Positions 6,966 to 14,159 of a DNA stretch of 16,877 bases are shown here, one piece after another (position 1 is the stretch's first letter; every line of letters starts with the position of its first letter). Source of the DNA: an uncultured Clostridia bacterium (GTDB taxonomy: Bacteria > Bacillota > Clostridia > Saccharofermentanales > Saccharofermentanaceae); assembly GCA_946405115.1 (NCBI GenBank), contig CAMJGB010000014.1:1-16877 (forward strand), given 5' to 3'. The translations under genes were made by a program, and so were the position numbers. Under the pieces are notes generated by a model. The model worked only from the letters and a program-made list of their open reading frames with translations, did no database searches and had not been told where the DNA came from.

Positions 6966-7859
6966 ATGGATGCAGGTGTAGTAATTGTTTTGATCATTGC
7001 CGGCGCACTTATTCTTTTTGCAGTATCTTGCATTAAGGTAGTACCTCAGGCAACAACGTTCATTATCGAGCGTTTCGGAACATATAAGACAACATGGGAT
7101 ACAGGTATTCACCTCAAGGTCCCGGTAATCGACAGAGTTGCCAAGAAGATCTCTCTCAAGGAGAAGGTTGCAGACTTCGCACCTCAGGCAGTTATCACAA
7201 AGGATAACGTTACAATGCAGATTGATACGGTTCTGTTCTATCAGATCGTAGATCCTAAGCTCTATACATACGGTATCGAGCGTCCTATCTCAGCTATTGA
7301 GAATCTTTCTGCTACAACACTTCGTAACATTATCGGTGATCTCGAACTCGACCAGACACTCACATCACGTGACATCATCAACTCCAAGATGAGAGAGCTC
7401 CTCGATGAGGCTACAGATCCTTGGGGAATCAAGGTTAACAGAGTAGAGCTTAAGAACATCATCCCTCCTCGTGAGATTCAGGTAGCGATGGAGAAGCAGA
7501 TGAAGGCCGAGCGAGAGAAGAGAGAAGCAATCCTCATCGCAGAAGGTCAGAAGGAAGCAGCTATCCGTGTTGCTGAGGGTGAGAAGGAGTCCGCTATCTT
7601 GAGAGCTGAGGCTAAGAGAGAAGCAGCTATCCGTGAGGCTGAAGGTCAGGCTGAGGCTATCATCAAGATCAACCAGGCTAAGGCTCAGGGTCTTCAGATG
7701 ATCAAGGACGTACAGGCTGATGACGGTCTCGTTAAGATCAGATCACTCGAGGCAATGGAGAAGATCGCTAACGGTCAGGCTACAAAGATCATTATCCCTT
7801 CTGAGATTCAGGGTATTGCAGGTCTTGCTACTTCTGTTAAGGAAGTCATTAAGCAGTAA
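6966..7859 (+). CDS. SPFH/band 7 (stomatin/QmcA-like) membrane protein
   Basis: This is a membrane-anchored scaffold protein of the SPFH superfamily, 297 residues. One N-terminal membrane helix (about 4-23) is followed by the SPFH/PHB domain (about 24-175; VVPQATTFIIERFGTY, FAPQAVITKDNVTMQID, GIKVNRVELKNIIPP). A long charged helical region follows (175-240), and then a small hydrophobic C-terminal segment. The helical region holds tandem 11-residue units of the form EAAIRxAEGxK at about 187-240, suggesting a hendecad coiled coil that oligomerises. AGGAGG at 6952-6957 marks the start. A TATAAT at 6928-6933 overlapping the nfeD stop might be an extra internal promoter, but its -35 is poor. The gene ends before a strong terminator. 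Its partner is the NfeD-like protein upstream. Confidence 0.92.
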   Translation: MDAGVVIVLIIAGALILFAVSCIKVVPQATTFIIERFGTYKTTWDTGIHLKVPVIDRVAKKISLKEKVADFAPQAVITKDNVTMQIDTVLFYQIVDPKLYTYGIERPISAIENLSATTLRNIIGDLELDQTLTSRDIINSKMRELLDEATDPWGIKVNRVELKNIIPPREIQVAMEKQMKAEREKREAILIAEGQKEAAIRVAEGEKESAILRAEAKREAAIREAEGQAEAIIKINQAKAQGLQMIKDVQADDGLVKIRSLEAMEKIANGQATKIIIPSEIQGIAGLATSVKEVIKQ

Positions 7860-7880
7860 TAGCAATCGAACCGTCAAAGA

Positions 7881-7889
7881 TGGTATAAT
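7881..7889 (+). promoter_or_regulatory. Extended -10 promoter, likely for pncB
   Basis: TGGTATAAT is a perfect extended -10, with no recognisable -35. Its expected start (about 7896) falls inside the left arm of the terminator hairpin at 7893-7920. It is the only convincing promoter between the SPFH gene and pncB. Confidence 0.5.
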
Positions 7890-7892
7890 TAA

Positions 7893-7925
7893 GGCTCTGG
7901 GGGAGCAATCCTCCGGAGCCTTTTT
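7893..7925 (+). terminator. Intrinsic terminator after the SPFH gene
   Basis: GGCTCTGGGGG (7893-7903) pairs with CCTCCGGAGCC (7910-7920) through two G-T wobbles around a 6-base loop, followed by five T residues. It is strong and unambiguous, and ends the nfeD-SPFH transcript. Confidence 0.88.
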
Positions 7926-7962
7926 GTGAGGACAAGATTATCGGTTTATAAGGAGGGCTCGT

Positions 7963-9423
7963 ATGGACGGCTGGAACAGTAGAACCAATATGACCATGCT
8001 GACGGATTTCTATGAGCTTACTATGGGTAAGGGCTATCTCGATGATGGCAAGGCAGAGAAGATCGTATACTTTGATGCGTTCTTCAGAAATGTACCTGAA
8101 CAGGGCGGATACGCAATTATGGCAGGCCTTGAGCAGGTTATAGATTACCTTAGTGATCTTCACTTTACCGAGGAGGATCTGCAGTTTTTAAGCGGCTACG
8201 GATTCGACGAGAAGTTCATTGATTACTTAAGAAATTTCAAGTTCTCATGTGACGTATGGGCAGTTCCCGAGGGTACACCCATATTCCCCAGAGAGCCCCT
8301 TATCAAGGTAAGAGGACCTGCGCTTCAGGCTCAGCTTCTTGAGACAGCTCTCCTTTGTACGATCAATCACCAGACATTGATCGCCACCAAGACAGCAAGA
8401 ATCGTCCGTGCTGCAGAGGGAAGACCTATCATGGAGTTCGGTGCAAGAAGAGCACAGGGCTTCGATGCTTCTGTTCTGGGTGCACGTGCAGCTTATATCG
8501 CAGGTGCTGCAGGCACATCCTGTACAATCTGCGGACAGCAGTTCAATATTCCGCTGTCAGGAACCATGGCTCACTCATGGGTCATGCTCTACGATGATGA
8601 GTTTGAGGCTTTCAAGGCTTATGCAGAGTCATATCCTGACAAGTGCCTCCTGCTCGTAGATACATACGATGTATTGAAGTCCGGTATTCCGAATGCGATC
8701 AGATGTGCTAAGGAAGTTCTTGAGCCGATGGGCAAGAGACTTCTCGGTATCAGAATCGATTCCGGAGACCTTACATATATGACTCAGAAGGCAAGAAAGA
8801 TGCTTGATGAGGCAGGCTTAACTGACTGTAAGATTACGGTATCCAATGCTCTTGATGAGTATCTGATCAGAGACCTGATCTCTCAGGGCGCATGCATCGA
8901 TTCATTCGGTGTAGGTGAGAGACTTATCACATCAAAGGCTGAGCCTGTATTCGGAGGCGTTTACAAGATCGCTGCAGTCGAGGATGACAACGGCAACGTT
9001 GTTCCCAAGATGAAGATCTCCGAGACAACTGCTAAGGTCACTACTCCGTGTGACAAGGAGATCGTAAGATTCTACGATAACGACACGGGCAAGGCATTGG
9101 CAGACGTGCTTTTCGTTAAGGGAGAAGAGCTTCCTAACGGCGAGCCTTACGAGATCTTTGATCCTGTCGAGACATGGAAGGCGAAGACGCTTACCAACTA
9201 CACGGCAAAGAAGATCCTCGTAGAAGTATTCAGAAACGGCGAGCTCGTTTATGAGAAGCCGAGCATTACTGAGATCAGAAACTACTGCACAAAGCAGCTC
9301 GATACTTTGTGGGATTCCGTAAAGAGATTCGAGAACCCGCATACATATTATGTTGACCTGTCACCTAAGCTCTGGCAGATCAGAGATGATATCTTAAGAG
9401 GATACAGAAAGAATAAGAGGTAA
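7963..9423 (+). CDS. pncB: Nicotinate phosphoribosyltransferase
   Basis: This enzyme joins nicotinate and PRPP to give nicotinate mononucleotide, the entry step of the Preiss-Handler NAD salvage route in the cytoplasm. The protein has 486 residues, usual for the Firmicutes type. The N-terminus MTMLTDFYELTMGKGY is highly typical. MEFGARRAQGFDAS (157-170) is a family hallmark. SGTMAHSWVM (199-208) holds the histidine (His204) expected to be phosphorylated. GIRIDSGDL and ITVSNALDEY form the phosphate-binding part of the barrel. AAGGAGGG lies 5 bases before the ATG. The gene follows the terminator at 7893-7925 and is followed 5 bases later by the cyclophilin gene. Nicotinamide phosphoribosyltransferase is less likely given these motifs. 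Confidence 0.95.
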   Translation: MDGWNSRTNMTMLTDFYELTMGKGYLDDGKAEKIVYFDAFFRNVPEQGGYAIMAGLEQVIDYLSDLHFTEEDLQFLSGYGFDEKFIDYLRNFKFSCDVWAVPEGTPIFPREPLIKVRGPALQAQLLETALLCTINHQTLIATKTARIVRAAEGRPIMEFGARRAQGFDASVLGARAAYIAGAAGTSCTICGQQFNIPLSGTMAHSWVMLYDDEFEAFKAYAESYPDKCLLLVDTYDVLKSGIPNAIRCAKEVLEPMGKRLLGIRIDSGDLTYMTQKARKMLDEAGLTDCKITVSNALDEYLIRDLISQGACIDSFGVGERLITSKAEPVFGGVYKIAAVEDDNGNVVPKMKISETTAKVTTPCDKEIVRFYDNDTGKALADVLFVKGEELPNGEPYEIFDPVETWKAKTLTNYTAKKILVEVFRNGELVYEKPSITEIRNYCTKQLDTLWDSVKRFENPHTYYVDLSPKLWQIRDDILRGYRKNKR

Positions 9424-9428
9424 TTACA

Positions 9429-9914
9429 ATGGCAAATCCTATCGTAACGATCAAGATCAAGGACATGGGTGACATCAAGGCTGAGCTTTATCCTGATGTT
9501 GCTCCCATCACAGTTGAGAACTTCGTTAAGCTTGCAGGTTCCGGTTTCTACAACGGACTTACATTCCACAGAATCATCTCCGGATTCATGATCCAGGGTG
9601 GAGATCCCGAGGGCACAGGTATGGGCGGTCCCGGATATTCCATCAAGGGTGAGTTCGCCGCTAACGGTGTAGCTAACAGCCTTAACCACACAAGAGGCGT
9701 TCTCTCCATGGCAAGATCCAGCCTTCCTGATTCTGCAGGATCACAGTTCTTCATCATGCATGAGGATGCTCCTTATCTTGACGGACAGTATGCTGCTTTC
9801 GGTAAGGTTATCGAGGGCATCGATGTCGTTGATAATGTTGCTTCCGTTAAGACAGATTATAACGACAGACCTTTGGAGCCCGTTGTAATCGAGATCATGT
9901 CTGTAGAGGTATAA
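9429..9914 (+). CDS. Peptidyl-prolyl cis-trans isomerase, cyclophilin type
   Basis: This enzyme catalyses cis-trans isomerisation of X-Pro bonds during protein folding. It is a compact single-domain cyclophilin of 161 residues with no signal peptide, so it is cytoplasmic. The active-site signature is intact: TFHRIISGFMIQGGDPEGTG (His and Arg of FHR, Gln of QGGD), then SMARSSLPDSAGSQFFI and LDGQYAAFGKV. The start lies 5 bases after the pncB stop. A GAGG overlaps the end of pncB, so the two genes are probably one transcript. The exopolysaccharide sugar transferase gene begins only 9 bases after its stop, with no terminator between. Confidence 0.94.
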   Translation: MANPIVTIKIKDMGDIKAELYPDVAPITVENFVKLAGSGFYNGLTFHRIISGFMIQGGDPEGTGMGGPGYSIKGEFAANGVANSLNHTRGVLSMARSSLPDSAGSQFFIMHEDAPYLDGQYAAFGKVIEGIDVVDNVASVKTDYNDRPLEPVVIEIMSVEV

Positions 9915-9923
9915 GATCTCCTG

Positions 9924-11342
9924 ATGGACGCCAAAGCCGATTCCAGAGTAAAACATATTGACTTCATAGTTATAGATCTCCTGTGTGTGGAGTTAGCTTT
10001 TGTGCTAGCCATAATCACGAGGTTTGGTCTTACGAATCTCATAAGTCTCATAACCGACAGCGGTACAGATGACTCGAAGGCTTTCAGACTTGTTAATGTA
10101 GTCCTGATCCTCGCATACATCGTGTTCATGCTGTTTACGGGCCCTCACACGGGCATTGTAAAGAGAACTCATCTTAAGGAGTTCTGGAGCGTTGTCATAC
10201 TTAATTCTGAGATACTGTTTACACTCTTCGCATTCTTGTATGTGATCAAGGTATCGGCTATCTATTCCCGACTCATGATCGGCTATTTCTTCGTGTTCGA
10301 TATAGCGATCATGATGCTGTTCCGAACGTTCCGAAAGCTTGTCTTAAGGATAAAGTTTCTGGACGGAAGCGAGTCTGCGGGTGTTCTTCTCGTAGCTCAG
10401 ACGGAGACTGCGGAAGCGTTCGTAAATACGCTCAAGAATAACAACAGCGGCTTTTACCACTTCAAGGGAATCATCTTCACAGACACGTACAACGAGTCTG
10501 AATATATGGGCATCCCTGTCATTAAGCAGAAGGAGATGCTCGACTACGTAAAGCTTAATCCGATCAACGACGTATTCATGCTCACCAAGTCTGGCGGACG
10601 TTTGGCATCCGCATTTATCAACATGGGTATCACGGTTCACAGAGCCATGGACCTCGAGACTCCGAACATGATCAATGCGTCGATCAATCAGATCGGAAAC
10701 TATACGGTTATCACTTCGACCATCAGCCCTGCCACGATGGGTGAGCTTCTCGTTAAGAGAATATGCGATATCGTATTCTCCATAATTGGTCTCATCTTTA
10801 CGGCAATCCTCATGGTCTTCCTTGCGCCGATCATCAAGATGCAGGCACCGGGTCCCGTTTTGTTCAAGCAGACCCGTGTGGGCAAGAATGGTAAGCCGTT
10901 TAAGATGTATAAGTTCCGTTCGATGTATATCGATGCCGAGGAGAGGAAGAAGGAACTTATGTCCCAGAATGAGATGAAGGGCCTTATGTTCAAGATGGAG
11001 AACGACCCAAGAATCTTCCCTGCAGGCAACTTCATGCGTAAGACAAGTATCGATGAGTTCCCTCAGTTCTGGAACATCTTCAAGGGCGACATGTCCCTTA
11101 TCGGTACGCGCCCTCCGACGCTCGATGAGTACGAGAACTATAAGCGTCATCACATGAGCCGACTCGCGATGAAGCCCGGCCTTACAGGCATGTGGCAGGT
11201 ATCGGGAAGATCCGACATCAAGGACTTTGAAGAGATCGTAAGACTTGATAATGAATACATCAGAAACTTCAGCATAGGTCTTGATATCAAGATCTTCTTC
11301 AAGACGATAGGCACCGTTCTGGGCATGAAGGGATCGAAGTGA
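9924..11342 (+). CDS. Polyprenyl-phosphate sugar-1-phosphate transferase
   Basis: This is the priming enzyme of exopolysaccharide or capsule synthesis. It transfers a sugar 1-phosphate from a nucleotide sugar to undecaprenyl phosphate at the inner face of the membrane. Of the 472 residues, the N-terminal part has about four membrane helices (about 11-34, 56-72, 90-112, 116-134). A Rossmann-like soluble domain follows (about 150-250). One more helix (about 280-302) precedes the catalytic bacterial sugar-transferase domain. That domain shows PVLFKQTRVGKNG, MYKFRSM, RKTSIDEFPQFWNI with the Asp377-Glu378 dyad, GDMSLIGTRPP and PGLTGMWQVSGRS, all conserved. The length and layout match the WbaP/EpsE-type polyisoprenyl glycosylphosphotransferases; the sugar cannot be told. 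No clear Shine-Dalgarno precedes the ATG. The stop overlaps the next start as GTGA. Confidence 0.94.
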   Translation: MDAKADSRVKHIDFIVIDLLCVELAFVLAIITRFGLTNLISLITDSGTDDSKAFRLVNVVLILAYIVFMLFTGPHTGIVKRTHLKEFWSVVILNSEILFTLFAFLYVIKVSAIYSRLMIGYFFVFDIAIMMLFRTFRKLVLRIKFLDGSESAGVLLVAQTETAEAFVNTLKNNNSGFYHFKGIIFTDTYNESEYMGIPVIKQKEMLDYVKLNPINDVFMLTKSGGRLASAFINMGITVHRAMDLETPNMINASINQIGNYTVITSTISPATMGELLVKRICDIVFSIIGLIFTAILMVFLAPIIKMQAPGPVLFKQTRVGKNGKPFKMYKFRSMYIDAEERKKELMSQNEMKGLMFKMENDPRIFPAGNFMRKTSIDEFPQFWNIFKGDMSLIGTRPPTLDEYENYKRHHMSRLAMKPGLTGMWQVSGRSDIKDFEEIVRLDNEYIRNFSIGLDIKIFFKTIGTVLGMKGSK

Positions 11343-12553
11343 CTTTTCTTAAAGATCTTAAGGATGAGAAGAACTGGTCGGAGGCTTTGTACCTACTAGC
11401 TTTCTCGTGCTATGTAATCTTTTTTTACCTTCAGTCGACGACATTTACGATGAATGTTCCGGGAGTCCTCTACAGCATTGTAAGGGGTGTGCTCCTGTTT
11501 ACCGCACTTACGAGGATCGTCCTATTCCGCAATGAGATAAAGGCGCCTGTTGCAGTCGCTCTGGCGGCTTTTACGGGACTTGGAATCTTCTACTTCGTAT
11601 CAAGAGGGGACTTTATGGTCCTCGATGCCGCACTTATTACCGCGGGTGCACTTAACGTATCCTTTAAAAGTATCGGCGTGCTTTATGTATTCATCAGCAC
11701 TTTCATAAGCCTTCTCGCACTTGTCTGCTCGCAGACGGGAATTATCCCTGACTATACTTTCAGCACGAACTACGGTGAAGAAGAGCGGATTCGTCACTCG
11801 CTCGGAATCATATATCCGACGGACTGCTTCGCCCACATCTTCTACCTTGTTACGACGTATTTCCTCATAAGGTGGAAGAGGATTACCTACCCCGAGATAA
11901 TCGGTGCAGGTGTGCTTTTCGGCGTGGTGTATTACTTCACGAGCGCAAGAGCAGACATGATAGGTGCTGCGCTTATCTTAGTGCTTGTGCTTATCCTTAA
12001 GCTTACGGGCTTTAAGAAGATCACGTTCCCGGACAAGCTTAAGAAGGTGTTCTCGATCGCATTCATGCCTTTATGTGCTGCCGTGATCCTCGTTGTGACT
12101 TCGCTTTACGATCCGTTGAACGCTTACCTTAATAGGCTCGATGCCATGATGTCTTACAGATTAAGTCTCGGCAAGACGGGACTTGAGCTTTACGGGTATA
12201 AGCTTCTCGGAGCAACGAACTTTGCCGAGAACGGCAATGCTAACGGCGGTGTACGTAACTACTCGTACATCTTCTACGACTCCGCTTACATCAAGTATCT
12301 GTTCAAGTACGGCATCGTCATGCTTCTTGTTCTGTTCCTTGTGTATGCGCTCATAGGACTTCGCCTCAACGCCTCGAAAATGTTTTATGCGATGGTGTTC
12401 ATCGGGGTAATCACGCTCTCGTTTATCATAGAGCACCACATGCTCGAGTTATCATATAACATAACTTTACTCGTTCTTACGGCGGATATTTCAACTATTT
12501 TACAGTCTTCTCCTTATATAAATAAAAATAAAAGGAATGGTATAATTACCTAG
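11339..12553 (+). CDS. Wzy-like polysaccharide polymerase
   Basis: This is a polytopic membrane protein, probably polymerising lipid-linked oligosaccharide repeat units. The 404 residues contain about ten hydrophobic segments. A large extracytoplasmic loop (about 257-315) holds YLNRLDAMMSYRLSLGKTGLELYGYKLLG, shown here in the family pattern of Arg-rich start and a G-x-x-L-x-G end. A TSARADM element (201-207) recalls the SSR motif of O-antigen polymerase/ligase proteins. GTG start, overlapping the stop of the sugar transferase by four bases (GTGA), indicates coupling. The last 15 or so codons are unusually AT-rich because they double as the promoter of the next gene. Wzy proteins share little sequence, so the polymerase role is inferred from topology and context. 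Confidence 0.75.
   Translation: MTFLKDLKDEKNWSEALYLLAFSCYVIFFYLQSTTFTMNVPGVLYSIVRGVLLFTALTRIVLFRNEIKAPVAVALAAFTGLGIFYFVSRGDFMVLDAALITAGALNVSFKSIGVLYVFISTFISLLALVCSQTGIIPDYTFSTNYGEEERIRHSLGIIYPTDCFAHIFYLVTTYFLIRWKRITYPEIIGAGVLFGVVYYFTSARADMIGAALILVLVLILKLTGFKKITFPDKLKKVFSIAFMPLCAAVILVVTSLYDPLNAYLNRLDAMMSYRLSLGKTGLELYGYKLLGATNFAENGNANGGVRNYSYIFYDSAYIKYLFKYGIVMLLVLFLVYALIGLRLNASKMFYAMVFIGVITLSFIIEHHMLELSYNITLLVLTADISTILQSSPYINKNKRNGIIT
12538..12546 (+). promoter_or_regulatory. Extended -10 promoter for the Wzz-like gene
   Basis: TGGTATAAT is a perfect extended -10 inside the last codons of the upstream Wzy-like gene, within an AT-rich stretch (12515-12550). The start would be near 12553 and the leader about 28 bases. 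No good -35 is seen. The string GGTATAATTACC matches the glucokinase promoter except for one base. Confidence 0.6.
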
Positions 12554-12580
12554 TACAAAAACCCCCTTCGGAGGATCGAC

Positions 12581-14155
12581 ATGAATTACATCATTAACGA
12601 AGACGAGACCGAGATCAACATCAAAGACCTGTTGACCTATTGTTTCCTTCATTGGAGAAAAGCGCTTGCATTGATGCTTCTCGTAGCTATCGCCCTCGGC
12701 GGATTTATGGGTGTCCGCGACGGTATCAAGACATCCAAGCTTGCAGCCGCTTATCAGTTATATCTCAATGATCCCGATGCTCTTATCGCTAAGCAGGACA
12801 ATACTACTTATGCACAGAAGAACGGTATTGAGCTTCCTGAGGACGAGATACTGACAGCCGAAGAGCAGCAGATCCTCGAAGAGGTAGCAACTCTCGACTC
12901 CATCAATAACATGAACGATATCATCTACACAACCAGAAGAGACCTCATGGCTCTTACTGATTACTACAACGATTCCATTCTCATGAACGTTGTTCCCCAG
13001 TACGTTCCTACGGCTGAGGCTGATATCATGATCACTGTTCCGGACGGAGCACCTGCCAATTCAGTAAACGTACTGATCGCAGCTTATGTCGATTATCTTA
13101 AGAACGGTAACTATCTTGATGAATATGCTGAAGAGCTCGGCATGGACGTTAAGTACTTGAAGGAGGCTATCACGGTATCCGATATCACATTCGGCAATAT
13201 CGATGATTCCGCTGCTCCTTCAAGTTCATCATCCGGCATGAACGTATCAACTGACGTAGATGTTAATTTTGCAGTATCTACTGCAGACGGCTCCAGAGTG
13301 GGTATCATCGTTATCAGAACTGTAGGTACATCCGCTGAGAATGCCCTCAATCTTCTCCAGTACATCATCGATGAGACAGAGAACTACAGAGAGGCTACAG
13401 GCGAGACTGTATGCGAGCACGATATTACAGTTGTTAACTACTTCTTCAACATGGTTAAGGACGACAGAATCCAGGTGCTCCAGACAGAGACATCTGAGCA
13501 GCTCGTTGACCTTCAGGAGAATCTCGAAATCTATGTTAAGAGCCTTAAGAACCTCCAGAAGCAGCACGGCGGACTTATCGTTAACACAATGCATAAGCTC
13601 CCTAATGCACTTCTCGAAGGAACTAAGACAGGAGTGAAGTTCGGCGCCATCGGAATGTTCGCCATCTTCCTTTTCTACGCTCTTATCCTCATCATCAAGT
13701 ACATCATCAGCGCCATCGCACTTACAAAGTCCCAGCTTGTTAACAGATTTACGCTTTTCGATCTGGGTTCCGTAAGAGACGGCGAGCAGAAGCTCTACAA
13801 GCATAAGGGCAAGTTCGACAAGTGGCTCCGTAAGAAGGGCAGACTCGGCGAAGGCGACGTTAATTCTGTAGATGCTGCTGTAGCTAACCTTGCAGTTTAC
13901 GGCAACGAGTACAAGTCAATTCTCGTAATCGGTTCAGGCGAGACTTCCAAGGGTCTTGAGAAGGCGATTAAGGACAGAAAGGTTCACGTTGCACCTAGCC
14001 TTATCGACAATCCTCTTGCAAGAAAGCTTCTCCTTGAAGTTGACTGCGTTGTTCTTGAGGTTAAGTATGGCGAGAGCAAGTTCGAGGATATAAGAGACCA
14101 GCTCAAGCTCATCATGCTTGCAGGAAAGCCTGTAGCAGGTTATATCGCAGATTAA
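12581..14155 (+). CDS. Wzz-like chain-length protein with degenerate C-terminal domain
   Basis: This is a polysaccharide co-polymerase-like protein that probably sets polymer length together with the Wzy proteins. Of the 524 residues, a short cytoplasmic N-terminus with the typical EINIKDLLTYCFLHWRKAL is followed by helix 1 (about 28-46). A large extracytoplasmic region (47-350) has a serine-rich stretch (214-218) and a predicted coiled coil (about 298-330). Helix 2 is at about 352-380. The cytoplasmic tail ends with a small alpha/beta domain (about 436-524). The tail resembles the first and last strands of a BY-kinase/CpsD fold (KSILVIGSG; then DCVVLEVKYGES and GKPVAGYIAD), but no Walker A GKS/T, Walker B or Tyr-rich tail exists, so it cannot be an active kinase of that type. 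GGAGG lies 6 bases before the ATG. Confidence 0.82.
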   Translation: MNYIINEDETEINIKDLLTYCFLHWRKALALMLLVAIALGGFMGVRDGIKTSKLAAAYQLYLNDPDALIAKQDNTTYAQKNGIELPEDEILTAEEQQILEEVATLDSINNMNDIIYTTRRDLMALTDYYNDSILMNVVPQYVPTAEADIMITVPDGAPANSVNVLIAAYVDYLKNGNYLDEYAEELGMDVKYLKEAITVSDITFGNIDDSAAPSSSSSGMNVSTDVDVNFAVSTADGSRVGIIVIRTVGTSAENALNLLQYIIDETENYREATGETVCEHDITVVNYFFNMVKDDRIQVLQTETSEQLVDLQENLEIYVKSLKNLQKQHGGLIVNTMHKLPNALLEGTKTGVKFGAIGMFAIFLFYALILIIKYIISAIALTKSQLVNRFTLFDLGSVRDGEQKLYKHKGKFDKWLRKKGRLGEGDVNSVDAAVANLAVYGNEYKSILVIGSGETSKGLEKAIKDRKVHVAPSLIDNPLARKLLLEVDCVVLEVKYGESKFEDIRDQLKLIMLAGKPVAGYIAD

Positions 14156-14159
14156 TACC

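Noticed and set aside
7499..7690. Repeated DNA units that might suggest a CRISPR array or tandem repeat element
   Set aside because: The repetition is in the coiled-coil coding sequence, with diverged units and no spacers.
10344..11153. Long open frame of 269 codons on the minus strand inside the sugar transferase gene
   Set aside because: It is antisense to a conserved catalytic domain, with a low-complexity charged translation and no ribosome binding site that I can support.
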